Of a stretch of DNA of 21,700 bases, positions 7,474 to 15,846 are shown piece by piece. The notes beneath the pieces were generated by a model. It was not told the origin of the DNA, ran no database searches, and saw nothing but the letters and a program-made list of their open reading frames with translations. A program made the translations under genes and the position numbers. This DNA comes from Bacteroidales bacterium. Its GTDB lineage: Bacteria > Bacteroidota > Bacteroidia > Bacteroidales > Bacteroidaceae. Within the stretch, counting starts at the first letter, position 1. Every line of letters begins with the position of its first letter. Location: the NCBI GenBank assembly GCA_004555425.1, contig SFID01000023.1, positions 1 through 21,700 on the forward strand, given 5' to 3'.

Positions 7474-7517
7474 GAAAAAAAGAGGAGAGAACCCAGTGTT
7501 TACGGGCTCTCTCCTCT
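7474..7517 (-). terminator. Intrinsic terminator downstream of the phosphoesterase gene
   Basis: AGAGGAGAGAACCC (7481-7494) and GGGCTCTCTCCTCT (7504-7517) form a 14-bp stem with one mismatch and a 9-nt loop. Read on the - strand it is followed by TTTTTTT. It lies about 150 bp after the phosphoesterase stop. Another perfect 10-bp hairpin (TTTAACATTT 7562-7571, AAATGTTAAA 7586-7595) sits between them; the remainder of 7518-7665 shows nothing recognisable. Confidence 0.75.
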
Positions 7518-7665
7518 TCGCTATACAAATATACAACATTTTTCGCCGAAATCCAAACTGCTTTAACATTTCACAACAGTCCCCGAAATGTTAAAAGACG
7601 AGTTTTGCACAAGCGAGCCTCTGGGATGTGTTATATTACGAGGCGCTTCGACGAATCCACTATTC

Positions 7666-8952
7666 CTAACGTGCCGTCTGCTTTTTTGCCTTTATCGAAA
7701 CGGTGTCCACTACCTCGCCGTAGCGATTGAGCAGGGTGAGAAGGATGCGCTGCGGATTGACCTCCATGCTGAGTGCGCCTATGGTGTTCTTGCCTTCTGT
7801 CCAGCGGCGCTTAATAAGGTCCTGGTTGTCGCGCAGAGTGGAAATGGTGCGTCCTCGCGCGTTGTCGGAAGACGGCGTTTGCAGATATACAGTTCCTGTT
7901 GAATTGTTCGTAGTAACACCCTGATAAACAGCATCCGTACGTACGTATATGTGATTGTTTCCTGCAAGTGCAAGGTCTACGCCCAACTCGTCGAAAATAT
8001 TGGACCAACGCTTGTAATCAATGGACTGGCCCGTGCGGCCGTTGAACCACTCGAAATGCTGGCACACGACCACATAGCGGGGCGGGTTTCGACTGGCGCG
8101 GGCTTCACCAACGACTTGCCGCATCCACGCTTTGGCCTTCGTGATGTTTTCTGTGGTGCGGTTTGTCATGCTGTTGAGCATGATGAAGAGCACATCGCCA
8201 TAGCGGAAATGATAGGTGACGCGCTCGTCCTCGGGGAATCCGTTGGCGGGATAGTAGGTGGTGTTGCGCGTGAAATCGTTTGTACCCACGCCCTTCTCGC
8301 GCCCCATGTGGTCGTGGTTGCCCTGCACGCCTGCCCACATATACTCCCGAAACTGCCGTTCCTGATACAGACGCTGCCAGAAGGACCACGAGCCGCCCCA
8401 CGCCACCACATCGCCGAGATGGAGCACCCAGTCGAAGGGACAATATGCTTGCACGGTGTCTATCATGGTCATGGCACTGGTCAGGCGCTTGGGCGTGGGC
8501 GTGTAGGAATGAAAGTCGGAGATAATGCAGCAATTCCACTCGCTGGCTCCAGCTGTCAAAAAGGAATAAGTCTGCGAGAGCGGACGGCGTTGGCTATCCA
8601 CGATGAGGTATTCGTAGCGCGTGTTGGGACGAAGATGGCTGAGCGTGATGCCACACTTGATAATGGTGGGGGTTTCGTAAATATCCTCGCCGCGGGCATT
8701 GCGGGAGAAGATGCTGTCGAAAGCCGTGCAGCGCGTGGCCGTCTCGGGTTGCAAATAGACGGCGCGGTCCCAGCCCCTTGCACCTGCCAGTTTGTACATC
8801 ACCCCCGTGCCAGCCGAATCGGCGGCCCAACTGATACGCATACCCGTGGAAGCATCGGCCGCAGGATTGGTCACTATATTGCAAATACTCTGGGCCACTG
8901 CCAACAAAGAACTGGCCAGAAAAAGAACGATAAACAGAAAACGGATTCGCAT
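7666..8952 (-). CDS. Secreted purple-acid-phosphatase-like metallophosphoesterase
   Basis: Probably hydrolyses phosphate esters outside the cytoplasm. The ATG complementary to 8950-8952 gives 428 residues beginning with a signal peptide, MRIRFLFIVLFLASSLLAVA, with likely cleavage just after it. Longer starts upstream run into a repeat element. Residues about 25-135 resemble the fibronectin-III-like N-terminal domain of purple acid phosphatases (LRPNTRYEYLI). The catalytic domain shows SDFH (145-148), LGD (179-181), GNHD (211-214), QHFEW with H299, and GNNH (331-334). The last motif is normally GHxH, so one metal-ligand His appears replaced by Asn; metal content or activity may differ. It lies 296 bp downstream of ugd on the same strand and is followed by a terminator at 7474-7517. 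Substrate unknown. Confidence 0.88.
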   Translation of the reverse strand: MRIRFLFIVLFLASSLLAVAQSICNIVTNPAADASTGMRISWAADSAGTGVMYKLAGARGWDRAVYLQPETATRCTAFDSIFSRNARGEDIYETPTIIKCGITLSHLRPNTRYEYLIVDSQRRPLSQTYSFLTAGASEWNCCIISDFHSYTPTPKRLTSAMTMIDTVQAYCPFDWVLHLGDVVAWGGSWSFWQRLYQERQFREYMWAGVQGNHDHMGREKGVGTNDFTRNTTYYPANGFPEDERVTYHFRYGDVLFIMLNSMTNRTTENITKAKAWMRQVVGEARASRNPPRYVVVCQHFEWFNGRTGQSIDYKRWSNIFDELGVDLALAGNNHIYVRTDAVYQGVTTNNSTGTVYLQTPSSDNARGRTISTLRDNQDLIKRRWTEGKNTIGALSMEVNPQRILLTLLNRYGEVVDTVSIKAKKQTAR

Positions 8953-8974
8953 AAGGTGGATAAAATATTTGATT

Positions 8975-9150
8975 AGGTAGATTCTATAAATGTGGGTTGT
9001 ATAAATTATCTGGCGATGTCTTTCCGCCTCTCGCGCCATCGGTTTTTGTTATTCACTCGGTCGCGTAGCCCGCTACGCTCTCTCACGAAAAGCAAAACCT
9101 ACGACACGACAGCCGCTAATCTATCCCAGGCTAATTGATAGAGCCCACCT
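8975..9150 (+). mobile_element. MITE-like element, copy 2 (degenerate ends)
   Basis: Shares with copies 1 and 3 the TTCTATAAAT left end, the CGCCTCTCGCGCC segment, the core hairpin GTAGCCCGCTACGCTC, CCTACG(G/A)CACGA and a CTAATTgATAGA right end. The terminal repeats are imperfect (AGGTAGATTCTATAAAT against AGGTGGGCTCTATCAATTAG). It ends 22 bp before the phosphoesterase start codon and so occupies that gene's upstream region. The 98 bp from 9151 to the ugd stop contain nothing recognisable. Confidence 0.7.
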
Positions 9151-9248
9151 TAAAAAACGCAGTGCACTATACAAGCCGGTCAGTTCCATATCAATTGAAA
9201 TCCTCCTCAACAGAGAGAAAATCTACAGGACCAACTTTAGGTTACGGC

Positions 9249-10532
9249 CTAGTCGCGGCGGAAGATGTCGCGCGTATAAACCTTGTCGGCCACGTCGCTC
9301 AGGGCATCGTCGAAGCGGTTGGCGATGATGGCCTTGCTTTTCGCCTTAAATTCTACCAGGTCGCCGATGACCTTCGAACCGAAGAAGAGTGTGCCGGGTT
9401 CGAGCGTGGGTTCGTAGATTATGATTTCGGCACCCTTGGCCTTGATGCGCTTCATGATTCCCTGGATGGCCGACTGGCGGAAGTTGTCGGAGTTGGATTT
9501 CATCGTGAGGCGATATACACCGATGGTGGGCGGGATAGAGCCCGTGCCGCCTGCCGCATTCCACTCGTTGTTCTCGGAGTAGCCATACCAGCCAGCCTTG
9601 CGCAGAACGGCGTCGGCAATGTAGTCCTTGCGGGTGCGGTTGCTCTCGACAATGGCCGTCATCATCTGCTGCGGCACATCGGCATAGTTGGCTAGGAGCT
9701 GCTTCGTATCCTTGGGCAGGCAGTAACCGCCATAGCCAAAGGAGGGGTTGTTGTAGTGCAGGCCGATGCGCGGGTCGAGGCCGATGCCTTCAATAATGGC
9801 CGCGGAGTCAAGTCCCTTCACCTCGGCGTAGGTGTCCAACTCATTGAAATAGCTCACGCGGAGAGCTAGGTAGGTGTTGGCAAAGAGCTTGACGGCTTCG
9901 GCCTCCTTGAGCCCCATGAAGAGGACGGGTGTGTCCTTGCGCTCAGCACCTTCCACGAGCAGTTGGGCGAAGGTGTGGGCGGCCGCCTCCAGTTCTTCGG
10001 GACTATTAACGGGGAAGAGTTTGGGCGTGCCGAGTATGATGCGGCTGGGATAGAGGTTGTCGTAGAGCGCCTTGCTCTCGCGCAAAAACTCGGGAGCGAA
10101 AAGCAGACGCAGGTCGGCTCCATAGCGCTCGTAGATGCGCTGGCAATAGCCCACGGGAATGGTACTCTTGATAACCATCACGGCCTGCGGATTCACACTC
10201 AGCACGAGGTCGATGACGTCTTCGATGTGGTGGGTGTCGAAGAAGTTGCGCTGTGGGTCGTAGTTGGTGGGCGCGGCGATGACCACGAAGTCGGCATCGC
10301 TATAGGCGGAGGCACCATCAAGGGTGGCGGTGAGACGGAGCGGTTTCTCGGCGAGAAATTTTTCGATATATTCGTCCTGAATGGGCGATTCGCGATGATT
10401 GATTTTGTCCACCTTCTCGGGCACAACGTCCACGGCAGTCACCTCGTGGTGCTGGGCAAGGAGGGTGGCAATACTCAGACCTACGTAGCCCGTACCGGCT
10501 ACGGCTATTTTCAGATTGGGGTATTCACGCAT
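9249..10532 (-). CDS. ugd: UDP-glucose 6-dehydrogenase
   Basis: Oxidises UDP-glucose to UDP-glucuronate with two NAD+ in the cytoplasm; UDP-glucuronate feeds capsule and exopolysaccharide synthesis. The 427-residue chain has the NAD-binding GTGYVG (13-18) after a beta strand, D35 at the end of the second strand, the APTNYD segment (87-92), KSTIPVG (122-128), PEFLRE (147-152), the lysine in EAVKLFAN (K215), and the catalytic cysteine C271 in GYGGYCLPKDTKQL. Length is as expected for the UGD/ManDH family. A related enzyme such as UDP-ManNAc dehydrogenase is possible from the family alone, but the overall pattern fits UDP-glucose best. A -7 core lies at 10650-10657, giving a leader of about 110 nt. 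The gene is separate from the glycosyltransferase cluster but serves the same kind of pathway. Confidence 0.9.
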   Translation of the reverse strand: MREYPNLKIAVAGTGYVGLSIATLLAQHHEVTAVDVVPEKVDKINHRESPIQDEYIEKFLAEKPLRLTATLDGASAYSDADFVVIAAPTNYDPQRNFFDTHHIEDVIDLVLSVNPQAVMVIKSTIPVGYCQRIYERYGADLRLLFAPEFLRESKALYDNLYPSRIILGTPKLFPVNSPEELEAAAHTFAQLLVEGAERKDTPVLFMGLKEAEAVKLFANTYLALRVSYFNELDTYAEVKGLDSAAIIEGIGLDPRIGLHYNNPSFGYGGYCLPKDTKQLLANYADVPQQMMTAIVESNRTRKDYIADAVLRKAGWYGYSENNEWNAAGGTGSIPPTIGVYRLTMKSNSDNFRQSAIQGIMKRIKAKGAEIIIYEPTLEPGTLFFGSKVIGDLVEFKAKSKAIIANRFDDALSDVADKVYTRDIFRRD

Positions 10533-10649
10533 GATATTCTTTTTGAAAGGTCTCTTTCTGGATTACTAAAGAGAAATTTGTGAGGAAGATGGATGGTTTT
10601 CTTCTTTTGCCAACTGCACTTTGGCGAGGCAGAATTTCTCCTAACCCGA

Positions 10650-10657
10650 CAAAAATA
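10650..10657 (-). promoter_or_regulatory. -7 promoter core for ugd
   Basis: On the - strand TATTTTTG matches TAnnTTTG. No convincing -33 TTTG is present at the expected spacing. It is divergent from the core at 10753. The leader (10533-10640) carries a small GCCAA/TTGGC stem but no recognised riboswitch. Confidence 0.5.
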
Positions 10658-10752
10658 CGAATTTATTCTAGTTTAGTTCCTTTGAAAAACTGATTTTTCG
10701 TAAAATCGGCGAATCCGCGCAGCGGCGAATAGGCTGGTTCGGCAGTTTTTTG

Positions 10753-10760
10753 TACTTTTG
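10753..10760 (+). promoter_or_regulatory. -7 promoter core for cca
   Basis: TACTTTTG matches TAnnTTTG; no clear -33 element. Transcription would begin near 10767, a few bases before the MITE-like copy 3, placing that element in the leader of the cca transcript. Confidence 0.5.
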
Positions 10761-10771
10761 CAAATTGAGGC

Positions 10772-10951
10772 AGGTTCTATAAATTAGTTTCAGTAGAATT
10801 TTGGATTATTATTTAATTGGATGCCTTTTCGCCTCTCGCGCCGTATCTTTTTGTCTCATTCAGTCACGTAGCCCGCTACGCTCCCTCACGAAAATCAAAA
10901 ACCTACGGCACGCGATAGCCGAAATTCATCGCAAGCTAATTCATAGGACCT
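10772..10951 (+). mobile_element. MITE-like element, copy 3
   Basis: Terminal repeats AGGTTCTATAAATTAG (10772-10787) and CTAATTCATAGGACCT (10936-10951) differ at two positions. The middle has the complementary blocks CGCGCCGTATCTTTTTG and CAAAAACCTACGGCACG around the core hairpin CACGTAGCCCGCTACGCTCC, so the single strand can fold into one long hairpin. CAAATTG occurs 4 bp outside the left end (10761-10767) and 7 bp outside the right end (10959-10965), a possible target duplication. Confidence 0.75.
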
Positions 10952-11052
10952 ACCATGACAAATTGGGCATTTCCGCGCGCTGATTTCCCGTCTGCAGGAT
11001 GGCGTAGAAGGGTGGCCCATTTCTATTCCCAAACTTTCCTAGACAACCAGAT

Positions 11053-12501
11053 ATGCAACATTTTTCCCCCGAGGAACTCAAAGATAAGGTCAGCACCCCC
11101 ATGTTTCAGCTCATTGGCCAAGTGGCCGACGAACTGGGTATGGAGTGCTACGTCATCGGCGGCTACGTGCGCGATTTGCTGATGAACCGTCCGTCGAAGG
11201 ATATTGACGTGGTGGTCAAAGGCAGCGGCATCGCCATTGCCGAAGCCGTCAAGGCGCGTATCGGTCATGGTGCCCACCTGTCGGTATTTCGCAATTTCGG
11301 CACGGCCCAACTGAAATGGAAGGGTCAGGAGGTGGAATTCGTAGGTGCACGCCGCGAAAGCTATACCCACGATTCGCGCAAGCCTATCGTTGAGGACGGC
11401 ACGTTGGAGGACGACCAAAACCGCCGCGATTTCACCATCAATGCCCTGGCCATCTGCCTCAACCACGACCGCCTGGGCGAACTCGTTGACCCCTTCGGCG
11501 GCGTGATGGACATCGAAGACGGCATCATCGCCACGCCCCTCGACCCCGACATCACCTTCAGCGACGACCCGCTGCGCATGATGCGCTGTGTGCGCTTTGC
11601 CACGACACTGCATTTCCAGATTGAAGAGGAAACCTTCGAAGCCCTCGGGCGCAACCGCGAGCGCCTTAAGATTGTGAGCGCGGAACGTATCATCGTGGAG
11701 CTCAACAAGATTATGATGAGCGACCAACCCTCGCGCGGTTTCGTGGAACTGCAACGCAGCGGCTTGCTTGAACTCATCCTGCCCGAAGTGGCGGCGCTGG
11801 ACGTGGTTGAAACCAAAAACGGCCGCTCGCACAAGAACAATTTCTACCACACGCTGGAGGTATTGGACAACGTGGCGCGGCTGAGCGACAACCTCTACCT
11901 GCGCTGGGCAGCCCTGCTGCACGACATCGGTAAACCGCTCTGCAAGCGCTGGGAACCCCTAGTGGGATGGACCTTCCACAACCACAACTATCTGGGCGCG
12001 AAACTCATCCCGCCGCTCTTCCGCCGACTGAAACTGCCCCTGGACGAGCGCATGAAGTACGTCAAGAAGCTGGTTGACCTCCACATGCGCCCCATCGCCA
12101 TCGCCGACGACATCGTGACGGACAGCGCCGTGCGCCGCCTTCTCTTCGAAGCGGGCAACGACATTGACGACCTCATGACTCTCTGCGAAGCGGACATCAC
12201 CAGCCGCAACGAAACGAAGAAGCGCAACTTCCTCAACAATTTCAAACTCGTTCGCATCAAGCTCAAGGACATCGAGGAGAAGGACCGCATCCGCAACTTC
12301 CAGCCTCCCGTCGACGGCGAAGAAATCATGCACCTCTTTGGCCTGACGCCCTGTCGCGAGGTGGGCGTGCTGAAAACCGAACTCAAGGACGGCATCCTCG
12401 ACGGTAAGATTCCCAACGAGCACGACCCAGCGCTGGCCTTCGTCATCCAACGCGCCAAGGAGTTGTTTCAGTTGGAGGTCAAGGAGACTCCTGCCAGCTG
12501 A
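11053..12501 (+). CDS. cca: CCA tRNA nucleotidyltransferase / poly(A) polymerase family with HD domain
   Basis: Adds or repairs the 3' CCA of tRNAs in the cytoplasm, needed here because the tRNA-Arg genes in this window do not encode CCA. The 482 residues begin with a class II nucleotidyltransferase head: IGGYVRDLL (35-43), the metal-binding pair in KDIDVVV (D50, D52), RRDFTINALA (124-133) and DPLRMMRCVRFA (172-183), the region that chooses CTP and ATP. A C-terminal HD phosphohydrolase domain follows: H266 in YHTLEV, HDIGKP (290-295) and further His/Asp residues. The ATG at 11053 opens directly onto the conserved N-terminus. The leader carries MITE-like copy 3. A poly(A) polymerase role is possible from family membership, but Bacteroidota members of this architecture are normally annotated as CCA-adding enzymes. 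Confidence 0.9.
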   Translation: MQHFSPEELKDKVSTPMFQLIGQVADELGMECYVIGGYVRDLLMNRPSKDIDVVVKGSGIAIAEAVKARIGHGAHLSVFRNFGTAQLKWKGQEVEFVGARRESYTHDSRKPIVEDGTLEDDQNRRDFTINALAICLNHDRLGELVDPFGGVMDIEDGIIATPLDPDITFSDDPLRMMRCVRFATTLHFQIEEETFEALGRNRERLKIVSAERIIVELNKIMMSDQPSRGFVELQRSGLLELILPEVAALDVVETKNGRSHKNNFYHTLEVLDNVARLSDNLYLRWAALLHDIGKPLCKRWEPLVGWTFHNHNYLGAKLIPPLFRRLKLPLDERMKYVKKLVDLHMRPIAIADDIVTDSAVRRLLFEAGNDIDDLMTLCEADITSRNETKKRNFLNNFKLVRIKLKDIEEKDRIRNFQPPVDGEEIMHLFGLTPCREVGVLKTELKDGILDGKIPNEHDPALAFVIQRAKELFQLEVKETPAS

Positions 12502-12554
12502 TACTGACATCTGTACTTACCTCCGTGCCCCTGATACCCTAATCCCCTTCTACT

Positions 12555-13190
12555 ATGACTCCCGAACAAATAACCGACAACAAGGCTACCTTCATTGCAC
12601 TCTGCCACGAGCATATCCATCGCGAAGGTCTCGACAAACTGCTGGACTATCTGGAAACGACCGATTTCTATACGGCACCTTCGTCCACCAACTACCATCT
12701 GAACGAGATGGGCGGCCTATGCCAACACTCCATCAACGTATTCCGTACGGCCTGCAAGGTGTACGAAACCGTGATTGCCCCCGCCCTTGAACAAGAAGAT
12801 ACGCCGTTCAGCGAACCGATAAGCATGGAGAGCATCGCCATAGCGACCCTCCTCCACGACCTGTGCAAGACCAAACTTTACCACCAAAAGGAAAAATGGA
12901 AGAAGGACGAGGCTGGACGCTGGATGAGTTATCCCGGCTATGAAGTGAAGGACGATTTCCCCTTCGGCCACGGCGAGAAGTCTTGCCTGATTCTCAACTG
13001 GTTTATCCGCCTCAAGCAAGAGGAATTGCTGGCCATCCGTTGGCACATGGGCATGTTTGATATAACGGAAGCAGGTTCCCCCTCGCGCTATGCCTTTTAC
13101 GCTGCCATGGAAAAGAGCCCGTTGGTCACCCTCCTTCAGGTGGCCGACCTACTGTCCTCCAACTGCTTGGAGCAAACGACTAAATATTAA
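12555..13190 (+). CDS. HD-domain phosphohydrolase-like protein
   Basis: A 211-residue soluble protein, probably metal-dependent. HD superfamily ligands can be seen: H58 in GGLCQHSINV, the H101-D102 pair in LLHDLCKT, H139 in FPFGHGEKS, H164 in RWHMGMF and D198 in VADLLSS. There is no signal peptide or membrane segment. It lies 53 bp after cca and only 3 bp before mutS2, so it is probably co-transcribed and perhaps translationally coupled with mutS2. HD proteins of this size include nucleotidases and (d)NTP or cyclic-nucleotide phosphohydrolases; the substrate cannot be inferred. The context suggests nucleotide or nucleic-acid metabolism, but that is guilt by association. Confidence 0.8.
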   Translation: MTPEQITDNKATFIALCHEHIHREGLDKLLDYLETTDFYTAPSSTNYHLNEMGGLCQHSINVFRTACKVYETVIAPALEQEDTPFSEPISMESIAIATLLHDLCKTKLYHQKEKWKKDEAGRWMSYPGYEVKDDFPFGHGEKSCLILNWFIRLKQEELLAIRWHMGMFDITEAGSPSRYAFYAAMEKSPLVTLLQVADLLSSNCLEQTTKY

Positions 13191-13193
13191 CCG

Positions 13194-15797
13194 ATGATAT
13201 ACCCCGATAATTTTGAAAAGAAAATAGGATTCTCCGACATCCGCACCCAGCTCAAAGGACGCTGTATGTCTGTGCTGGGAACGGAATGGGTGGACCGCCA
13301 CCTGCAATTCAGCCGCCGCTTCGTTGATGTGCAGGAATCGCTGCGCCGCGTGAGCGAGTTTGCCCAGTTTATGCAGGAGGAGGACGATGTGTATGAGGAG
13401 CACTTCTTCGATGTACGCCAGCCCCTGTTGCGCATCCGCCCCGACCGCACCTATATGGAGGAGATTGACCTCTTCGACCTCAAACGCTCGTTGGCCACCG
13501 TCGTAGCCCTGGTGGACTTCTTCCGACGAAACAACGAAGCAAACGCCGACACGGAAACGGCAAGCGAAGAGCCGACCGACCAAACGCCCGCCGATACTTC
13601 CAACAGCCACCCCTACCCTGCCCTCTTCCGCCTGACGGAGGGCGTACATACCTTCCCGCAAATCATCCGCCGCATTGACGAGACGCTCAACAAGTATGGC
13701 AAGGTGAAGGACACGGCCTCCAGCGAACTCCTGTCTATTCGCCACACGATGGAGGTGACGGTGAGAAGCATCTCCCACTCGTTGCGCAGCATCATTGCCG
13801 AGGCGCAGAGCGAAGGATATATCGACCGTGATGTCAGCCCGACCTTGCGCGATGGCCGATTAGTAATTCCCGTTGCACCCTCGCTGAAGCGCAAAATCAA
13901 AGGTATCATCCACGATGAATCGGCCACGGGCAAGACGGTTTTCATTGAGCCGACCGCGGTGGTCGAAGCCAACAATAAAATCCGCGAACTCAAAGCTGCC
14001 GAGAAGCGCGAGATTATCCGCATCCTCCAGGAACTGACTGCCGTCATCCGTCCGCACGTGGACGAGATTCTGAGTTCGCTGCAGTTTCTCGCGCAGATTG
14101 ATTTCCTGCGCGCCGCAGCCATCTGGTCGGAGCAGATGGAGGCCTGCGTGCCCAAACTCGTCAAGTATCCCACACTGGATTGGCGAGTTGCCAAGCACCC
14201 CCTGCTCAATCAGTCGCTCCGCAAGCACGGCCGCGAAATCGTACCCCTCGACATCCAACTGAAAGATGGCCAGCGCATCCTTCTCATCTCGGGACCCAAC
14301 GCTGGCGGCAAGTCTGTCTGTCTGAAAACTGTGGGTCTGCTGCAATATATGTTGCAATGCGGCCTCCCCATCCCCGTACATCCCGACAGCACAGCAGGCA
14401 TCTTCGACGACCTCTTCATCGACATCGGCGACGAGCAAAGTATCGAAGACGACCTCAGCACCTATTCCAGCCACCTGCTCAACATGAAGCAGATGATGCG
14501 CCACTGCGGCACGCGCTCGCTGATACTGATTGACGAATTTGGCGGCGGCACCGAACCGCAAATCGGCGGCGCACTGGCCGAAGCCATCCTCCACCAGTTT
14601 GTACGACTGGCCACCTACGGCATCATCACCACGCACTACCAAAACCTGAAGAGCTTTGCCCAAAGCCACTCCTCGGTGGTCAACGGTGCTATGCTCTACG
14701 ACCGCACCCACATGCAGCCGCTCTATCTTCTCCAGATAGGCAACCCGGGTAGCTCCTTCGCCATCGAGATTGCCCGCAAGATAGGAATCCCTGAAGAAGT
14801 TATCGCTTATGCCACCAATATCGTGGGACAGGACTACGTCATGTCGGACAAATACCTCCAGGACATCGTACGCGATAAAATGTATTGGGAAAATAAACGC
14901 CGCAATATCCACAAGCGCGAGAAGCAACTGGAGGATTCCATCGCCAGCTACGAGCACGAGATGGTATCGTTCCAAGAGGAGCGAAAGGCGGTGATGGCAC
15001 AGGCTAAGGAGGAAGCCAAAGCTTTGCTACAAGAATCGAATGCCAAAATCGAAAATACTATCCGCGAAATCCGCGAAGCCCAAGCCGACAAAGAGCGAAC
15101 CCGCGAGGCACGCCGCAAACTGGGAGAATTCAAAGAGGAAGCCCTCAACATGACGGAGGAAGACGATGCCATCGCCCGCAAGATTGCCAAAATCAAACGC
15201 CGACAGGAGCGCAAACTCCAAGGCAAGAAGCACCAGGCACAGCCCAACGGACTGGGCGCACTGGTCGGCGCACTCGGACAGGCCGCAGCAAACACCCTAA
15301 CTGCGGCAGCAACAGCGGAGAAGCCCAAGAAGCTGGCACCTGGCAACTACGTCCGCATCAAGGGTCAGCACTCCGTAGGTCAAATCGCGGAGGTGGGACC
15401 CCGCACCGCCAAAGTGCTCTTCGGCGTGATGTACACCACGGTGCCACTCAACCGCCTGGAGCCTGCCGAAAAACCACAAGTGGATACAGTTTCTAAGGTC
15501 TCGACCTTCATCAGCCGCGAAACACGCGACGCAATGCACGAGAAGAAGCTCAATTTCCGCCCCGAGATTGATTTGCGCGGTATGCGAGCCGACGAAGCCC
15601 TCACTGCCACAGCTTATTTCATTGACGACGCCATCCAGTGCGAGCAATCCCGCGTGCGCATCCTCCACGGCACAGGCACGGGCGCACTCCGCACAATTGT
15701 GCGCAACTACCTCGGCACGGTCAATGGCGTGCGCCGATTTCACGATGAACACGTGCAGTTTGGCGGCGCAGGCATTACCGTGGTGGAATTCGAATAA
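13194..15797 (+). CDS. mutS2: MutS2 family protein (Smr endonuclease / ribosome-rescue ATPase)
   Basis: MutS2 proteins bind branched DNA and suppress recombination, and in Bacillus they also split collided ribosomes. The 867-residue chain has a clamp/core region (1-355) without the mismatch-reading domain of MutS1, Walker A GPNAGGKS (367-374), Walker B LILIDE (443-448) followed by FGGGTEP, and THYQNLKSFA at the dimer switch. A charged coiled coil of Glu/Lys/Arg-rich sequence covers about 565-675. The C-terminus is an Smr domain from about 793: DLRGMRADEA, then HGTGTGALR (825-833). It is slightly longer than the usual 780-830, partly through a low-complexity insert (about 115-140, rich in Glu/Thr/Pro/Asp) in the core. 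The start is 3 bp after the HD-domain gene. Confidence 0.95.
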   Translation: MIYPDNFEKKIGFSDIRTQLKGRCMSVLGTEWVDRHLQFSRRFVDVQESLRRVSEFAQFMQEEDDVYEEHFFDVRQPLLRIRPDRTYMEEIDLFDLKRSLATVVALVDFFRRNNEANADTETASEEPTDQTPADTSNSHPYPALFRLTEGVHTFPQIIRRIDETLNKYGKVKDTASSELLSIRHTMEVTVRSISHSLRSIIAEAQSEGYIDRDVSPTLRDGRLVIPVAPSLKRKIKGIIHDESATGKTVFIEPTAVVEANNKIRELKAAEKREIIRILQELTAVIRPHVDEILSSLQFLAQIDFLRAAAIWSEQMEACVPKLVKYPTLDWRVAKHPLLNQSLRKHGREIVPLDIQLKDGQRILLISGPNAGGKSVCLKTVGLLQYMLQCGLPIPVHPDSTAGIFDDLFIDIGDEQSIEDDLSTYSSHLLNMKQMMRHCGTRSLILIDEFGGGTEPQIGGALAEAILHQFVRLATYGIITTHYQNLKSFAQSHSSVVNGAMLYDRTHMQPLYLLQIGNPGSSFAIEIARKIGIPEEVIAYATNIVGQDYVMSDKYLQDIVRDKMYWENKRRNIHKREKQLEDSIASYEHEMVSFQEERKAVMAQAKEEAKALLQESNAKIENTIREIREAQADKERTREARRKLGEFKEEALNMTEEDDAIARKIAKIKRRQERKLQGKKHQAQPNGLGALVGALGQAAANTLTAAATAEKPKKLAPGNYVRIKGQHSVGQIAEVGPRTAKVLFGVMYTTVPLNRLEPAEKPQVDTVSKVSTFISRETRDAMHEKKLNFRPEIDLRGMRADEALTATAYFIDDAIQCEQSRVRILHGTGTGALRTIVRNYLGTVNGVRRFHDEHVQFGGAGITVVEFE

Positions 15798-15846
15798 AGT
15801 TCTCTTTTCTACTCCCCTAGTACCCTAACCATATTATATATATAAG

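Noticed and set aside
7951..8976. 341-codon frame on the + strand
   Set aside because: Exact antisense of the phosphoesterase gene, whose motifs and signal peptide are clear.
11023..11922. 299-codon frame on the - strand
   Set aside because: Antisense shadow of cca, a GC-rich gene; no family motifs.
13860..14975. 371-codon frame on the - strand
   Set aside because: Antisense of mutS2 across its ATPase domain; no recognisable domain.
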